Assembly: GCF_016756775.1 (NCBI RefSeq)
Contig: NZ_JAERMU010000028.1
Span: 1-36,165, forward strand
Direction: 5' to 3'
Source: Dryocola clanedunensis subsp. sulfonylureivorans
GTDB taxonomy: Bacteria > Pseudomonadota > Gammaproteobacteria > Enterobacterales > Enterobacteriaceae
Length of the DNA: 36,165 nucleotides
Numbering within the stretch: position 1 is the stretch's first letter; the number at the start of each line of letters is the position of its first letter. Shown in pieces: positions 29,856 to 36,165 of this stretch. A model generated the notes under the pieces. It did no database searches and had not been told where the DNA came from. It was given only the letters and a program-made list of their open reading frames with translations. Both the position numbers and the translations under genes were made by a program.

Positions 29856-30275
29856 TTAACGGTACAGGGCAGCAGTACCGGAGAACGGATAGTCGGTACT
29901 GACGCTGGTAATGAGATAGCCTGAAGCACCCTGTTTTTCAGCTTTTACCATCAGGGCATCAGTCACATCATCCGGCGTGGAGCCGTCAGCTGATATCACG
30001 CCGATTTTCACCGCTTCGGAAGCCTGTTTGCGCGTCAGCTCATTGGCCACAGACGGAACTAGCACGACTGCGATGTCTTCACTTTCCGTCAGGCTTGCCT
30101 GGTCGTTGTAGTCAAGATTATCAGCCAGCGAACCCGTTACAAATGCAGTGCCGGAGCTGTCTTCGCTGATATTGAATACACCGGCCTGGGTTTCCAGTAC
30201 CGAACCTTGCTGAGGCTGGGCGGCAAAAGCGATGACCGGGAAAGTCAGGAATGCTGCAATCATTAATTTTTTCAT
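29856..30275 (-). CDS. Secreted DUF1471-like (YhcN/BhsA) protein
   Basis: The 139-residue product has a clear signal peptide, MKKLMIAAFLTFPVIAFAA, cut after AFA. The C-terminal half has the DUF1471 pattern TDALMVKAEKQGASGYLITSVST and ends GTAALYR. The middle (GVFNISEDSSGTAFVTGSLAD) resembles the N-terminal strands of larger YdgH-type proteins. It is predicted periplasmic. The promoter region carries a 24 bp TetR-type palindrome (30333-30356), so expression is probably induced by a small molecule or stress. It heads a two-gene operon. Confidence 0.65.
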   Translation of the reverse strand: MKKLMIAAFLTFPVIAFAAQPQQGSVLETQAGVFNISEDSSGTAFVTGSLADNLDYNDQASLTESEDIAVVLVPSVANELTRKQASEAVKIGVISADGSTPDDVTDALMVKAEKQGASGYLITSVSTDYPFSGTAALYR

Positions 30276-30332
30276 CTTGTTACCCTCGTTGTCTGTTTGA
30301 CTGGTTTGTTGTGTGTCGTGCTGTTGAAATAT

Positions 30333-30356
30333 AATCTACCTACCAGTAGATAGATT
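30333..30356. promoter_or_regulatory. TetR-type operator upstream of the DUF1471 operon
   Basis: A 24 bp dyad: AATCTA, c, CTAC, ca, GTAG, a, TAGATT. All ten pairs outside the single mismatched positions are complementary. It lies 58 bp before the start of the 139-residue gene. No TetR-type regulator is encoded in this window, so it may answer a host repressor. Confidence 0.6.
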
Positions 30357-30659
30357 GGCAAGAGGGGATTTTACTCGCCACCTAAAAATGTGACCTATAT
30401 AACATTTTGCATGCAGGAGCTTATCATCAGTAACGGGCTGTAAGGCGTATGAATGCTGGCTGAAGATATTTTTAGTCTGGCAGCAATTAAATCCGATCGT
30501 CAGATTTTCTAAATGGACATTTTTTCCGATAGTGCCGGAGCGTCCAGGCTGAAGGGGAATTTTTCGGGCAGGGAAACGCGGCGGGGCAGGGGGAAAACAC
30601 TATATGTGGTGGCGGTCGCATCTGGCGGAGGCACAAGATAGGGGATTACGGCGGAGGTA

Positions 30660-30680
30660 GACAGAAAAACCTGAATGTCC
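30660..30680. repeat. 22 bp palindromic repeat, copy 1
   Basis: GACAGAA, AAA, CCTG, AA, TGTCC. The first G of the consensus (GGACAGAA) is missing. The stretch 30357-30660 before it has no gene seen. Confidence 0.6.
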
Positions 30681-30721
30681 AGATGAGCAGAGCCATACGG
30701 ATAAACCAGCTGCGGTGCGAC

Positions 30722-30750
30722 TAAAAAAAAACACCACCGGGCGGTGGTGC
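30722..30750 (-). terminator. Minus-strand terminator without an upstream gene
   Basis: On the minus strand CACCACC / GGTGGTG is followed by nine T. No gene precedes it on that strand for 900 bp. A twin is at 32627-32658. Confidence 0.75.
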
Positions 30751-30920
30751 GTCAAAGGGAATAAAGTTTACTCGTTATAGGACATGTAACACTTTTATCA
30801 AACTCAGGAACTTATTACGCATTCATTATTATTACAGTGCCTGATGATTGTCCATGCCGATAATTTAAAATGTGAATATTAAAAAGCTAAGCCGGGAGGC
30901 TTTTTTTATATGTGGAACAC

Positions 30921-30942
30921 GGACAGAACCACCTGAATGTCC
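30921..30942. repeat. 22 bp palindromic repeat, copy 2
   Basis: GGACAGAA, CCA, CCTG, AA, TGTCC. Confidence 0.65.
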
Positions 30943-30955
30943 AATGTGGTGACTC

Positions 30956-30995
30956 CAATCAGCCAAAATGGATTGCGATTCCATCTGGCTGATTG
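30956..30995. repeat. Strong hairpin before the frameshifted gene
   Basis: CAATCAGCCA (30956-30965) pairs with TGGCTGATTG (30986-30995); inside, ATGGA pairs with TCCAT. No T run follows, so it is not a simple terminator. It precedes the gene at 31084 by 90 bp. Confidence 0.5.
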
Positions 30996-31083
30996 CGAGC
31001 CTATTACTACTTAAAGTGAGGTGTAATCGACTATTCTTTAGAGTATATTTGCTATCACCCGGTTAAGATCGAAATGGAAAATC

Positions 31084-31343
31084 ATGAATCAACAACTAAA
31101 TGAACAGGCAGCAGAGCAACTTTTGGCTCTTTTACCCCCTGATATGTCAATAATTTAAAAAAAATGCCCTTCAATGCGTGCTGGGCTTTAGCCCCGGTGA
31201 TTGATGAATTGAGATCAGGTCGAGCTGCTGATGATTATAATCGAGGCATAGCAATTGGTTTTGTAAGTGCTTCTCTGCTTCGTGATGAAATTACTGAAGG
31301 ACAGCATAATAAGTTAGCTTCGTTTGTTGGGAATTTACCGTAA
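31084..31343 (+). pseudogene. Frameshifted small gene
   Basis: The frame starts MNQQLNEQAAEQLLALLPPD and stops at TAA after MSII. Across a run of eight A (31155-31162) the next frame continues MPFNACWALAPVIDELRSGR, then YNRGIAIGFVSASLLRDEIT and ends VGNLP. Total length 260 bp, one base short of an open frame of about 86 codons. The change lies in a homopolymer, so it may be a real mutation, a sequencing error or slippage-dependent expression. A terminator follows at 31366-31387. No family recognised. Confidence 0.6.
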
Positions 31344-31365
31344 GTAATATGCGAACTGCTCAAAC

Positions 31366-31387
31366 AGCCGCGAAAGTGGCTTTTTTT
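31366..31387 (+). terminator. Terminator of the frameshifted gene
   Basis: AGCC / GGCT stem with loop GCGAAAGT, followed by seven T. Confidence 0.6.
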
Positions 31388-31533
31388 GTGGACGCTGGAG
31401 AGACTGACCGTAAACCCGGCTTTGCAGTGTGGGGGATTATTCCAGCTGAAGCCGTAATGCTTTTTGAGTCCTCGCTTCGCTGCGGGGCTTCCGGCGTCAA
31501 ACGCCTCTCATGCGCTACGCGCATCAAACTGAT

Positions 31534-31555
31534 GGACAGAAAAACCTGTATGTCC
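31534..31555. repeat. 22 bp palindromic repeat, copy 3
   Basis: GGACAGAA, AAA, CCTG, TA, TGTCC. The 31388-31533 stretch before it holds no gene. Confidence 0.65.
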
Positions 31556-31649
31556 AAAAGGGAGAGCGAATTATGAAAGCAACGTGCCACACAGCGAACA
31601 GTGACACTTTTCCGGCGGTTCAGAGCGTCCCGAGAGTGATATTCTTGAG

Positions 31650-31856
31650 CTATTCAATATCTAAAATGGACTGAATGGCTTTTGTCAGAGCTTCCAGCTC
31701 CTTAGCTACAGATTGCAGGTCATACTCAGTTCTTGCACCTGAAATACCATTCCCCGCATTAACAGATGACTTGGCAATTTCTAATGCAGCCTGAAGCGCA
31801 ATTCGTCGCTGTCGCTGAGTTGTGGTCTCTGTACCATCATAATACCCATCAAGCAT
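31650..31856 (-). CDS. Small protein of unknown function
   Basis: The 68-residue product begins MLDGYYDGTETTTQRQRRIA after an AAAGGAG six bases before the ATG, a very good ribosome-binding site. The rest is helical (ALQAALEIAKSSVNAGNGIS, then YDLQSVAKELEALTKAIQSI), without membrane segments or cysteines. It is the only gene between the third and fourth 22 bp repeats. A small soluble helical protein; no family recognised. Confidence 0.65.
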   Translation of the reverse strand: MLDGYYDGTETTTQRQRRIALQAALEIAKSSVNAGNGISGARTEYDLQSVAKELEALTKAIQSILDIE

Positions 31857-31921
31857 TTAGTTTCTCCTTTAACAGTACGTGGATTCAGGCTATCAAAAAT
31901 TTTTGGCTTTGACGAATGGAT

Positions 31922-31943
31922 GGACAGAACCACCTGACTGTCC
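31922..31943. repeat. 22 bp palindromic repeat, copy 4
   Basis: GGACAGAA, CCA, CCTG, AC, TGTCC. Confidence 0.65.
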
Positions 31944-32025
31944 AGGTGGAGCGGGATTTATATTTTAGAGGGGCGAACATCAGGATGGAAGGCTTCCCTG
32001 ATTTCCTGTCTGAGAAAGCGCCAGT

Positions 32026-32499
32026 TCAACGTGGTGTCTGATGAATAGCGCTATAACGGTGAGTATCGTTTCCACTTGCTAGCACCGCTACATGCTTAAC
32101 GTCGGCATACAGTTCTGCGACGTCCTTATTTTTTATCAGATAATAACGAAACGCCAGATGTTTTACGATTTGCTTATCGCCCACGACGAAAGCATGAACC
32201 TGGTGGCTACGTTGATCTCCACCCTTTGTGAAATACCTTCGATTCGGGATGCCATTTTCGCTACGCGCAGTATATCCGGCACGTTCCATTTCAACATTCA
32301 AGCAGTCCAGCTCATGTAGGCCAGTAACTTCAAGCAATATATCAATGACTGGTTTTGCTGCCAAACCGGGTACCGAAGTGCTGCCAATATGATGAATCGT
32401 TAAGACCACCTCGCCAAGGATCATCAGCAACAGCAAACTTTCGGCCTCAAACAATTCGGGCCAACGTTTATCATATTCAACGATAGTCACTTTACGCAT
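32026..32499 (-). CDS. GrpB-family (UPF0157) nucleotidyltransferase-like protein
   Basis: The 157-residue product begins MRKVTIVEYDKRWPELFEAE at 32499 after AAGGAAGG; a frame to 32550 has a poorer start. Family blocks are present: IHHIGSTSVPGLAAKPVIDI (the nucleotidyltransferase-like core), NRRYFTKGGDQRSHQVHAFV and HLAFRYYLIKNKDVAELYAD. GrpB proteins are predicted nucleotidyltransferases of unknown substrate. The usual C-terminal segment with an AAFI-type helix is replaced by NDTHRYSAIHQTPR, so the last part may be frameshifted. It is the only gene between the fourth and fifth 22 bp repeats. Confidence 0.85.
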   Translation of the reverse strand: MRKVTIVEYDKRWPELFEAESLLLLMILGEVVLTIHHIGSTSVPGLAAKPVIDILLEVTGLHELDCLNVEMERAGYTARSENGIPNRRYFTKGGDQRSHQVHAFVVGDKQIVKHLAFRYYLIKNKDVAELYADVKHVAVLASGNDTHRYSAIHQTPR

Positions 32500-32556
32500 A
32501 CACCTTCCTTCTGATGCTCCCTGTGTACTAAGTAAGTATAGCAGGAGCAAAGATTT

Positions 32557-32578
32557 GGACAGAAAGTGCTGACTGTCT
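32557..32578. repeat. 22 bp palindromic repeat, copy 5 (diverged)
   Basis: GGACAGAA, AGT, GCTG, AC, TGTCT. Two changes from consensus. Confidence 0.55.
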
Positions 32579-32626
32579 AGAATGTCGAAGTCGTACAGAT
32601 AAACCGACGGGATGTAATCTGCTGAT

Positions 32627-32658
32627 GAAAAAAAAAGACACCACCGGGCGGTGGTGTA
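32627..32658 (-). terminator. Minus-strand terminator, twin of 30722-30750
   Basis: CACCACC / GGTGGTG with nine T on the minus strand. No minus-strand gene precedes it before the IS4 element. Confidence 0.7.
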
Positions 32659-32992
32659 TCAAAGGGATTCCAACTCTCGATTTATGAGATTCAACCGCTT
32701 TTATTGCATCCATGAACTTACTACATGCTAATTATTACAACAACAACCTGTGACTGTCTATATCGATAATTTGAAATGTGAATATAAAAAAACAATGGGA
32801 TGCTGGTCAGGTACGTTTTCATGTACCTGAGAGCAGAAGGCAGCCCCGGCATTTCAATATTCCGTTATTTTAACTATTTTGATATTTATTTTGGATTGAT
32901 GATTTGCGCTTGTCGTTTCATCACAGTATCGTTTGTCCCGTGTCAAATCGGCGACTTAATTAGTTCGTCTCGCAAAATAGTTAGTTATCAAT

Positions 32993-33072
32993 CCGCCACT
33001 AGCTCATCGGGAAGAGCAATAATAAGGATGTAAATATTGTCGTACGGAGTTCGAGGCTCCGGTGGCGGTCCA
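32993..33072 (+). tRNA. tRNA-like sequence with abnormal anticodon arm
   Basis: Acceptor arms CCGCCAC (32993-32999) and GTGGCGG (33062-33068) pair perfectly over 7 bp and are followed by T-CCA. T8-A9 and a D arm GCTC / GAGC with a GGG in its loop follow. The T arm CGGAG / CTCCG has the loop TTCGAGG (TTCRA conserved). Between the D and T arms lie 27 bases instead of about 23, and no 5 bp stem with a 7 base loop fits; the best stem is CAATA / TATTG around 13 bases. It is either a decayed tRNA gene with an insertion or a tRNA mimic. No anticodon can be assigned. Confidence 0.5.
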
Positions 33073-33080
33073 AACAAAAA

Positions 33081-33186
33081 CTTTCCAGTCTGCGAAGATG
33101 GGGTAGCCTGTAGTGACTGGAAAGCGCATTCGCATGAACACTGGACATCGAGTATCGACCCCGACGACCGCATTCATCCAGTGTTC
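33081..33186. repeat. Two long-range hairpins after the tRNA-like sequence
   Basis: CTTTCCAGTC / GACTGGAAAG (33081-33090, 33115-33124) and GAACACTGGA / TCCAGTGTTC (33136-33145, 33177-33186) are perfect 10 bp arms with loops of 24 and 31 bases. No gene is seen in 32790-33220. Confidence 0.5.
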
Positions 33187-33220
33187 TGCCGAACGGAATA
33201 ATTAAGCTGCCCTCCCCGTG

Positions 33221-34570
33221 TAATGCCGATCCAGTGGTTATGTAAGAATCCGTAATCTCTGGAGAGATTACGGATTCTTTTTATGTTACTCAGCCAAGCT
33301 TTAGACACCGTCCATAAATTCTCCCCGCAAGAGTTTGCGGCTCTTGCAGACCTGCTTTCTCCTGAGCTGATTGATGAGTGTCTGACTGATACCGGTATCG
33401 TAACCCTGCGCAAGCGCCACCTCTCGATGGAGATGATGGTCTGGGCAGTTACCGGCATGGCTCTGTTTCGCTCTCATTCCATGAGCCAGCTGGTCTTTCA
33501 TATGGACATTCTCCTGCCCGGTAACAGGCCCTTCGTTGCACCCAGCGCCGTTGTTCAGGCCCGGCAACGACTCGGGAAGGATGTTATCCGGCTGATGTTC
33601 GACAAAACATCCCTATCACACTGGAACGGCCTGACGCTGATGGCCGTGGACGGTACGCTATGGCGGGCCCCGGATACCCCTGAAAATGATGCCGCCTTCG
33701 GCCGCACGGCCATTGTCAATAAGCAGTCCGAATGGCCACAGCTTCGCATGGTCTGCCAGATGGAAGTGACAAGCCACCTGCTGTCCGCAGTTGCCTTCGA
33801 CAGTGTCTCTGAGTGTGGTGAGGCTGAGCTTGTCGCACAGATTATCGACCGGACACCTGACCACTCGCTGACCCTCATGGATAAAGGCTTCTATGCGCTG
33901 GACCTGCTGCATCGCTGGCAGTCATCGGGAACAGAAAAACATTACGCAAAGGGGCACAGTATGAGGTGTTGAGAAAGCCGGGAGCCGGGCAGAGCCTGGT
34001 GAGCCTGAAGCTATCACCACAGGCGAGAAAGAAGTGGCAGGATGCGCCGGAAACCCTGACGGCAGGCTGGTCAATAAAGAAGTGAACGGCAAGGTGGTGC
34101 AGATACTGACGTCAATGTGTGACCCGCTCAGATATCCGAAAGCCGATATCGTGGATCTGTACAGCCATCACTGGGAAATAGAGCATAGGTTCAGGGAGAT
34201 GAAGCAGCATCTGCTGAATAATGAACTGACGCTGCGAAGTAAAAAGCCGGAGCGGGTACATCAGGAGCTGTGGGGCATAGTGCTGGCGTACAATCTATTG
34301 CGCTTCATGATGGCGCAGATGGCGTACAGCCTGAAAGGTGTGGAGCCTTACGAGATGGGCTTCAAACAGTCGGCGATCTGTGCAGCCACCTGCGTTTACT
34401 CCCGGGCGTTGCGCCGGGGAAACTGCCCAGAGTAATGTCAGAGATACTGAGCATGGCGTCAAGCTTCGTACTATCGGGGAGAAGAGCGCGGCATTACCCG
34501 AGAGTCGTAAAAAAGAGGCCACAACGTTATCCGTTGCGACCTCCTTCAAAAGCTTAACTGACAAGCATTA
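33221..34570 (+). mobile_element. Degenerate IS4-family element with target duplication
   Basis: The left end starts TAATGCCGATCCAGTG; the right end is the inverse, CTTAACTGACAAGCATTA (34553-34570). The flanks are CCCTCCCCGTG (33210-33220) and CCCTCACCGTG (34571-34581), an 11 bp target duplication with one mismatch, the size IS4 makes. Length about 1350 bp. The transposase is broken, so the copy is inactive but not very old. Confidence 0.88.
33283..34555 (+). pseudogene. IS4-family transposase, frameshifted
   Basis: The first part, MLLSQALDTVHKFSPQEFAA to LLHRWQSSGTEKH, follows E. coli IS4 transposase (TVTLRKRxLxxEMMVW-like TGIVTLRKRHLSMEMMVW, LPGNRPFVAPSAVVQARQRL, DGTLWRAPDTPENDAAF, LTLMDKGFYALDLLHRW). 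It breaks near 33945, where about 12 bases (the usual WMIPLRKG start) are lost. The frame resumes as QARKKWQDAPETLTA and, after a one-base change near 34065, as VNKEVNGKVVQILTSMCDPL and HHWEIEHRFREMKQHLL (the Y-REK-type motif region). A third shift near 34385 leads to GVAPGKLPRVMSEILSMASS and ends in RYPLRPPSKA. Confidence 0.85.
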
Positions 34571-34834
34571 CCCTCACCGTGCGGTTTTTCTTTTCTGGAT
34601 ATTTAATCTGCGCAATACAAAGAAGTCACCCCTGGAATATGAGATGTTTCTTAAATCTCAAATGGATAAAAGATTTCGCGGGGATACTATGCTGGTATAT
34701 AACCACATGTATGATGTCTAAATATGCTGAAGTTCAAAACAGAGAAAACTATATATCCTAATGAAATCTATTGTGGTAATTTTGTCTTGCTGTGTTTTAT
34801 ATGTAATTCATCGTTAGTAAGTACCTTTTGATCC

Positions 34835-34869
34835 CCCGCCACCTATTTCCGCTCTGGCGGGTTTTTTTT
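34835..34869 (+). terminator. Rho-independent terminator
   Basis: CCCGCCA (34835-34841) and TGGCGGG (34855-34861) followed by eight T. The region 34582-34834 before it holds a short open frame ending at 34721 with no recognisable product. Confidence 0.8.
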
Positions 34870-34965
34870 AACTAAAATTCAAGAATAAAAAACGCTGACT
34901 TCTAAAGGCTGCCAATCGGCGTAATACCGTTCAGTTAAGAATCACTTGAACGAGCAGGTGGCTAT

Positions 34966-35707
34966 GGCTTTGTTGAATAAATCGGATTTAGATAAAAGTG
35001 CCTCCCGTCACTGGCCTCCTCAGGCAATCTGCACACTTTCTGGCATCCCTGCACATGTCATTATCATGGCCATGACCGTGTTTTTTCACCTTCAACACCT
35101 CTTCACAGAAGACTTTTAATCTGGTGGAGTCGATAACCAGATTGTCAATTTCGCCGCGCGTGGGGGTTTAAAACGGAATATTGACGGACTTAACCTGCCT
35201 GCTGACGCAGGAGTAATCCTGGCACCTGAGCGGGGGCTTCATCAAGGTAAAAATGGAGTTAATAAACCCCTGCGCGACGCGCAGCGTGAGGCAAAAAACG
35301 CGTTTGAGCATCAGTACGGTAGAAATAGCGAGCTCAGAACAACGTTGAGGGCGACCACTTGAAGACGTGCCGGGCTCGACATACTAGGCCTGAATGGCCG
35401 ACTCATCAAGCCAGAATTTCAGTGAGCCCCGATTGATAAGAGCCTTGTTGTATGTAGCCTAGTTGGTGATTTTGAACTTTTGTTTTGCCACGCTGAAATG
35501 GGTGGACTGGTACAACCATCACCGATTAATGGAACGCACCGGATATATCCCGCCAGTGAAGGCAGAAAAAGTGTATTACGCTTCACTGAACAACCGGGAT
35601 GTGACAGCCTGATCACACAAGCAAAATACTCTCCAGAAAAACCGGGGCGGTTCAAGGAGTGTGGTGATCCTGACTAAGGCCAAAAGTTCGATTTATTCAA
35701 CAACGCC
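34966..35707 (-). mobile_element. IS903-like remnant with an IS3 fragment inside
   Basis: The terminal repeats GGCTTTGTTGAATAAATC (34966-34983) and its inverse with one change (35690-35707) bound 742 bp, against about 1057 bp for IS903. The minus strand near 35490 encodes AKQKFKITN, then a stop, then YNKALINRGSLKFWLDESAI before another stop; other transposase parts lie near 35030-35390 in broken frames. An IS3-family fragment is joined at 35496. No 9 bp target duplication is left. Confidence 0.8.
35496..35612 (+). pseudogene. IS3-family transposase C-terminal fragment
   Basis: Thirty-eight codons read WVDWYNHHRLMERTGYIPP, then VKAEKVYYASLNNRDVTA and a stop. This is the C-terminal end of an IS3-family OrfB transposase (WYNHxRLHxxLGYxSP-type motif). 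It is inserted in the IS903 remnant, opposite in direction. Confidence 0.8.
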
Positions 35708-35946
35708 ATGGTGAAGAGTTTTTGGTATATGTAGGATAACGCCTAATCCTGAAGAAACTCTTTTTATCAATGAAGTTCCGGTATTAGCTGGTCCTCTGTT
35801 ACCGTCTCAATGAACTCATCATGCGATCATGGCCTATTAAAAGCCCGCTTGGAAAACGGAATCTTCAACTGCGTGAGATGAGGCAAGAGAAAAAAATGAA
35901 GGTATCAGTAAGTATGATAGACGCATATGATTACCTGAAATAAATC

Positions 35947-35968
35947 CCCTGCGGCAGATGTCGCAGGG
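35947..35968 (-). terminator. Hairpin after the alkylsulfatase-like gene
   Basis: CCCTGCG / CGCAGGG with an 8 base loop, nine bases past the stop, followed on the minus strand by GATTTATTT. Probable terminator. The stretch 35708-35946 has no gene seen. Confidence 0.6.
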
Positions 35969-35976
35969 TCAATAGC

Positions 35977-36165
35977 TTACGGTTTGACGATATTGAACCA
36001 GAACTCGAACTTGTCCATATAACCAAGCACTTCATCCAGTTTAGCCGCGTCGCCGGTGATTTTCAGGTCACCTTTGTCTTTGGCCTGCTGCAAGGTCTCT
36101 TCTTTCAGCACAATACGGTTGAGTGTATCGCGGGAAAGGTTGATGGTTGCATCAGCGTCTTTCGC
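35977..36165 (-). CDS. C-terminus of an alkyl/aryl-sulfatase-like protein (partial)
   Basis: The 62 codons visible end AKLDEVLGYMDKFEFWFNIVKP before TAA; the 5' part lies outside the window. The pattern D-A-T-I-N-L-S-R-D-T-L-N-R-I-V-L, then GDLKITGDAAKL, then FWFNIV is the SCP2-like C-terminal domain of SDS hydrolases (SdsA1/YjcS type), which presents the alkyl chain to the zinc active site. Such enzymes release inorganic sulfate and alcohol from alkyl sulfates such as SDS. Only the substrate-side domain can be seen, so activity cannot be judged. Confidence 0.65.
   Translation of the reverse strand, partial: AKDADATINLSRDTLNRIVLKEETLQQAKDKGDLKITGDAAKLDEVLGYMDKFEFWFNIVKP

Larger units (their letters stand above)
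30660..30890. repeat. Duplicated intergenic block, copy 1
   Basis: The block shares with 32557-32790 a GATAAACC tract, the terminator CACCACC-gggc-GGTGGTG, a CAAAGGG tract, an AT-rich part and the tract GATAATTT-AAATGTGAATAT, in the same order. No reading frame over 20 codons is conserved between the copies on either strand. Confidence 0.6.
32557..32790. repeat. Duplicated intergenic block, copy 2
   Basis: See 30660-30890. Shared order: 22 bp repeat, GATAAACC, A run, terminator CACCACC-gggc-GGTGGTG, CAAAGGG, AT-rich part, TCGATAATTT-AAATGTGAATAT. Confidence 0.6.

Noticed and set aside
30900..32600. CRISPR array or integron cassette array
   Set aside because: The 22 bp repeats are too far apart and too few for CRISPR and lack attC core sites (GTTRRRY / RYYYAAC); no cas or integrase gene is present.
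32800..33033. Hydrophobic 77-codon open frame on the plus strand
   Set aside because: It overlaps the tRNA-like sequence and has no ribosome-binding site or recognisable family.
34582..34721. Open frame ending FRGDTMLVYNHMYDV
   Set aside because: It has no start outside the IS4 remnant and no recognisable family. It may be the tail of a gene interrupted by the IS, but the left part could not be found.
35895..35942. Fifteen-codon frame MKVSVSMIDAYDYLK
   Set aside because: Too short, with no supporting context. Possibly the end of a lost gene.

Overview
The window is a stretch of a mosaic enterobacterial plasmid. The proteins look like those of Enterobacter, Klebsiella or Escherichia plasmids. 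It carries plasmid replication, partition, mobilization and addiction functions, many small leading-region genes, and decayed insertion sequences. No antibiotic-resistance gene, T4SS gene or CRISPR array was seen.

Layout. 1-3245: accessory scraps. These are two 3' remnants of a PLD-type nuclease gene, a lipoprotein, a dinQ-like type I toxin with an AgrB-like antisense RNA, a truncated hha, an 848 bp element bounded by Tn3-family 38 bp inverted repeats, a RelBE-type pair and an IS903 end. 3246-8165: a class II microcin cluster, made of a double-glycine precursor, a small membrane protein, a CPBP (CAAX-like) membrane protein, an HlyD/CvaA-type adaptor and a C39-peptidase ABC exporter. 8256-11075: a second antisense-RNA/hha module, a MOBP relaxase with a NikA/MobC-like partner, and an R64/IncP-like oriT. 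11228-20414: an F-like leading region, mostly minus-strand genes (DUF932, DUF5983-like, DUF1419, DUF4942, DUF1281, hok/sok and unknowns). They are separated by GC-rich intergenic modules that recur with compensating stem changes. 20822-22330: an R1-type parMRC locus. 22400-25039: a decayed SOS block (yedK/SRAP, an SH3 protein with an internal stop, an ISL3 transposase remnant, a umuC-like pseudogene). 25103-28801: a P1-type parABS locus and an iteron-controlled Rep_3 replicon. 28855-33190: small accessory genes (two DUF1471-like, GrpB), five dispersed copies of a 22 bp palindromic repeat, a duplicated minus-strand terminator block and a tRNA-like sequence. 33221-36165: a degenerate IS4-family element with its target duplication, an IS903/IS3 composite remnant, and the C-terminus of an alkylsulfatase-like gene that continues past the window.

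How the parts fit. Replication (Rep_3), two unrelated partition systems (actin-like ParMR and Walker ParAB) and three toxin-antitoxin systems (dinQ-like, RelBE-like, hok/sok) would keep the plasmid in its host. The relaxase, NikA-like protein and oriT would allow transfer if a transfer apparatus is supplied. The leading-region genes lie next to oriT and are read towards it, as in F. The microcin cluster is the main payload. Its precursor and immunity part is visibly AT-rich, while its export genes are not, as if a toxin/immunity cassette had been set in front of a standing exporter.

Most worth following: the microcin precursor with its CPBP partner; the dinQ/AgrB-like module with an orphan antisense copy; the covarying intergenic hairpins in the leading region; and the 22 bp repeats that separate single-gene units.
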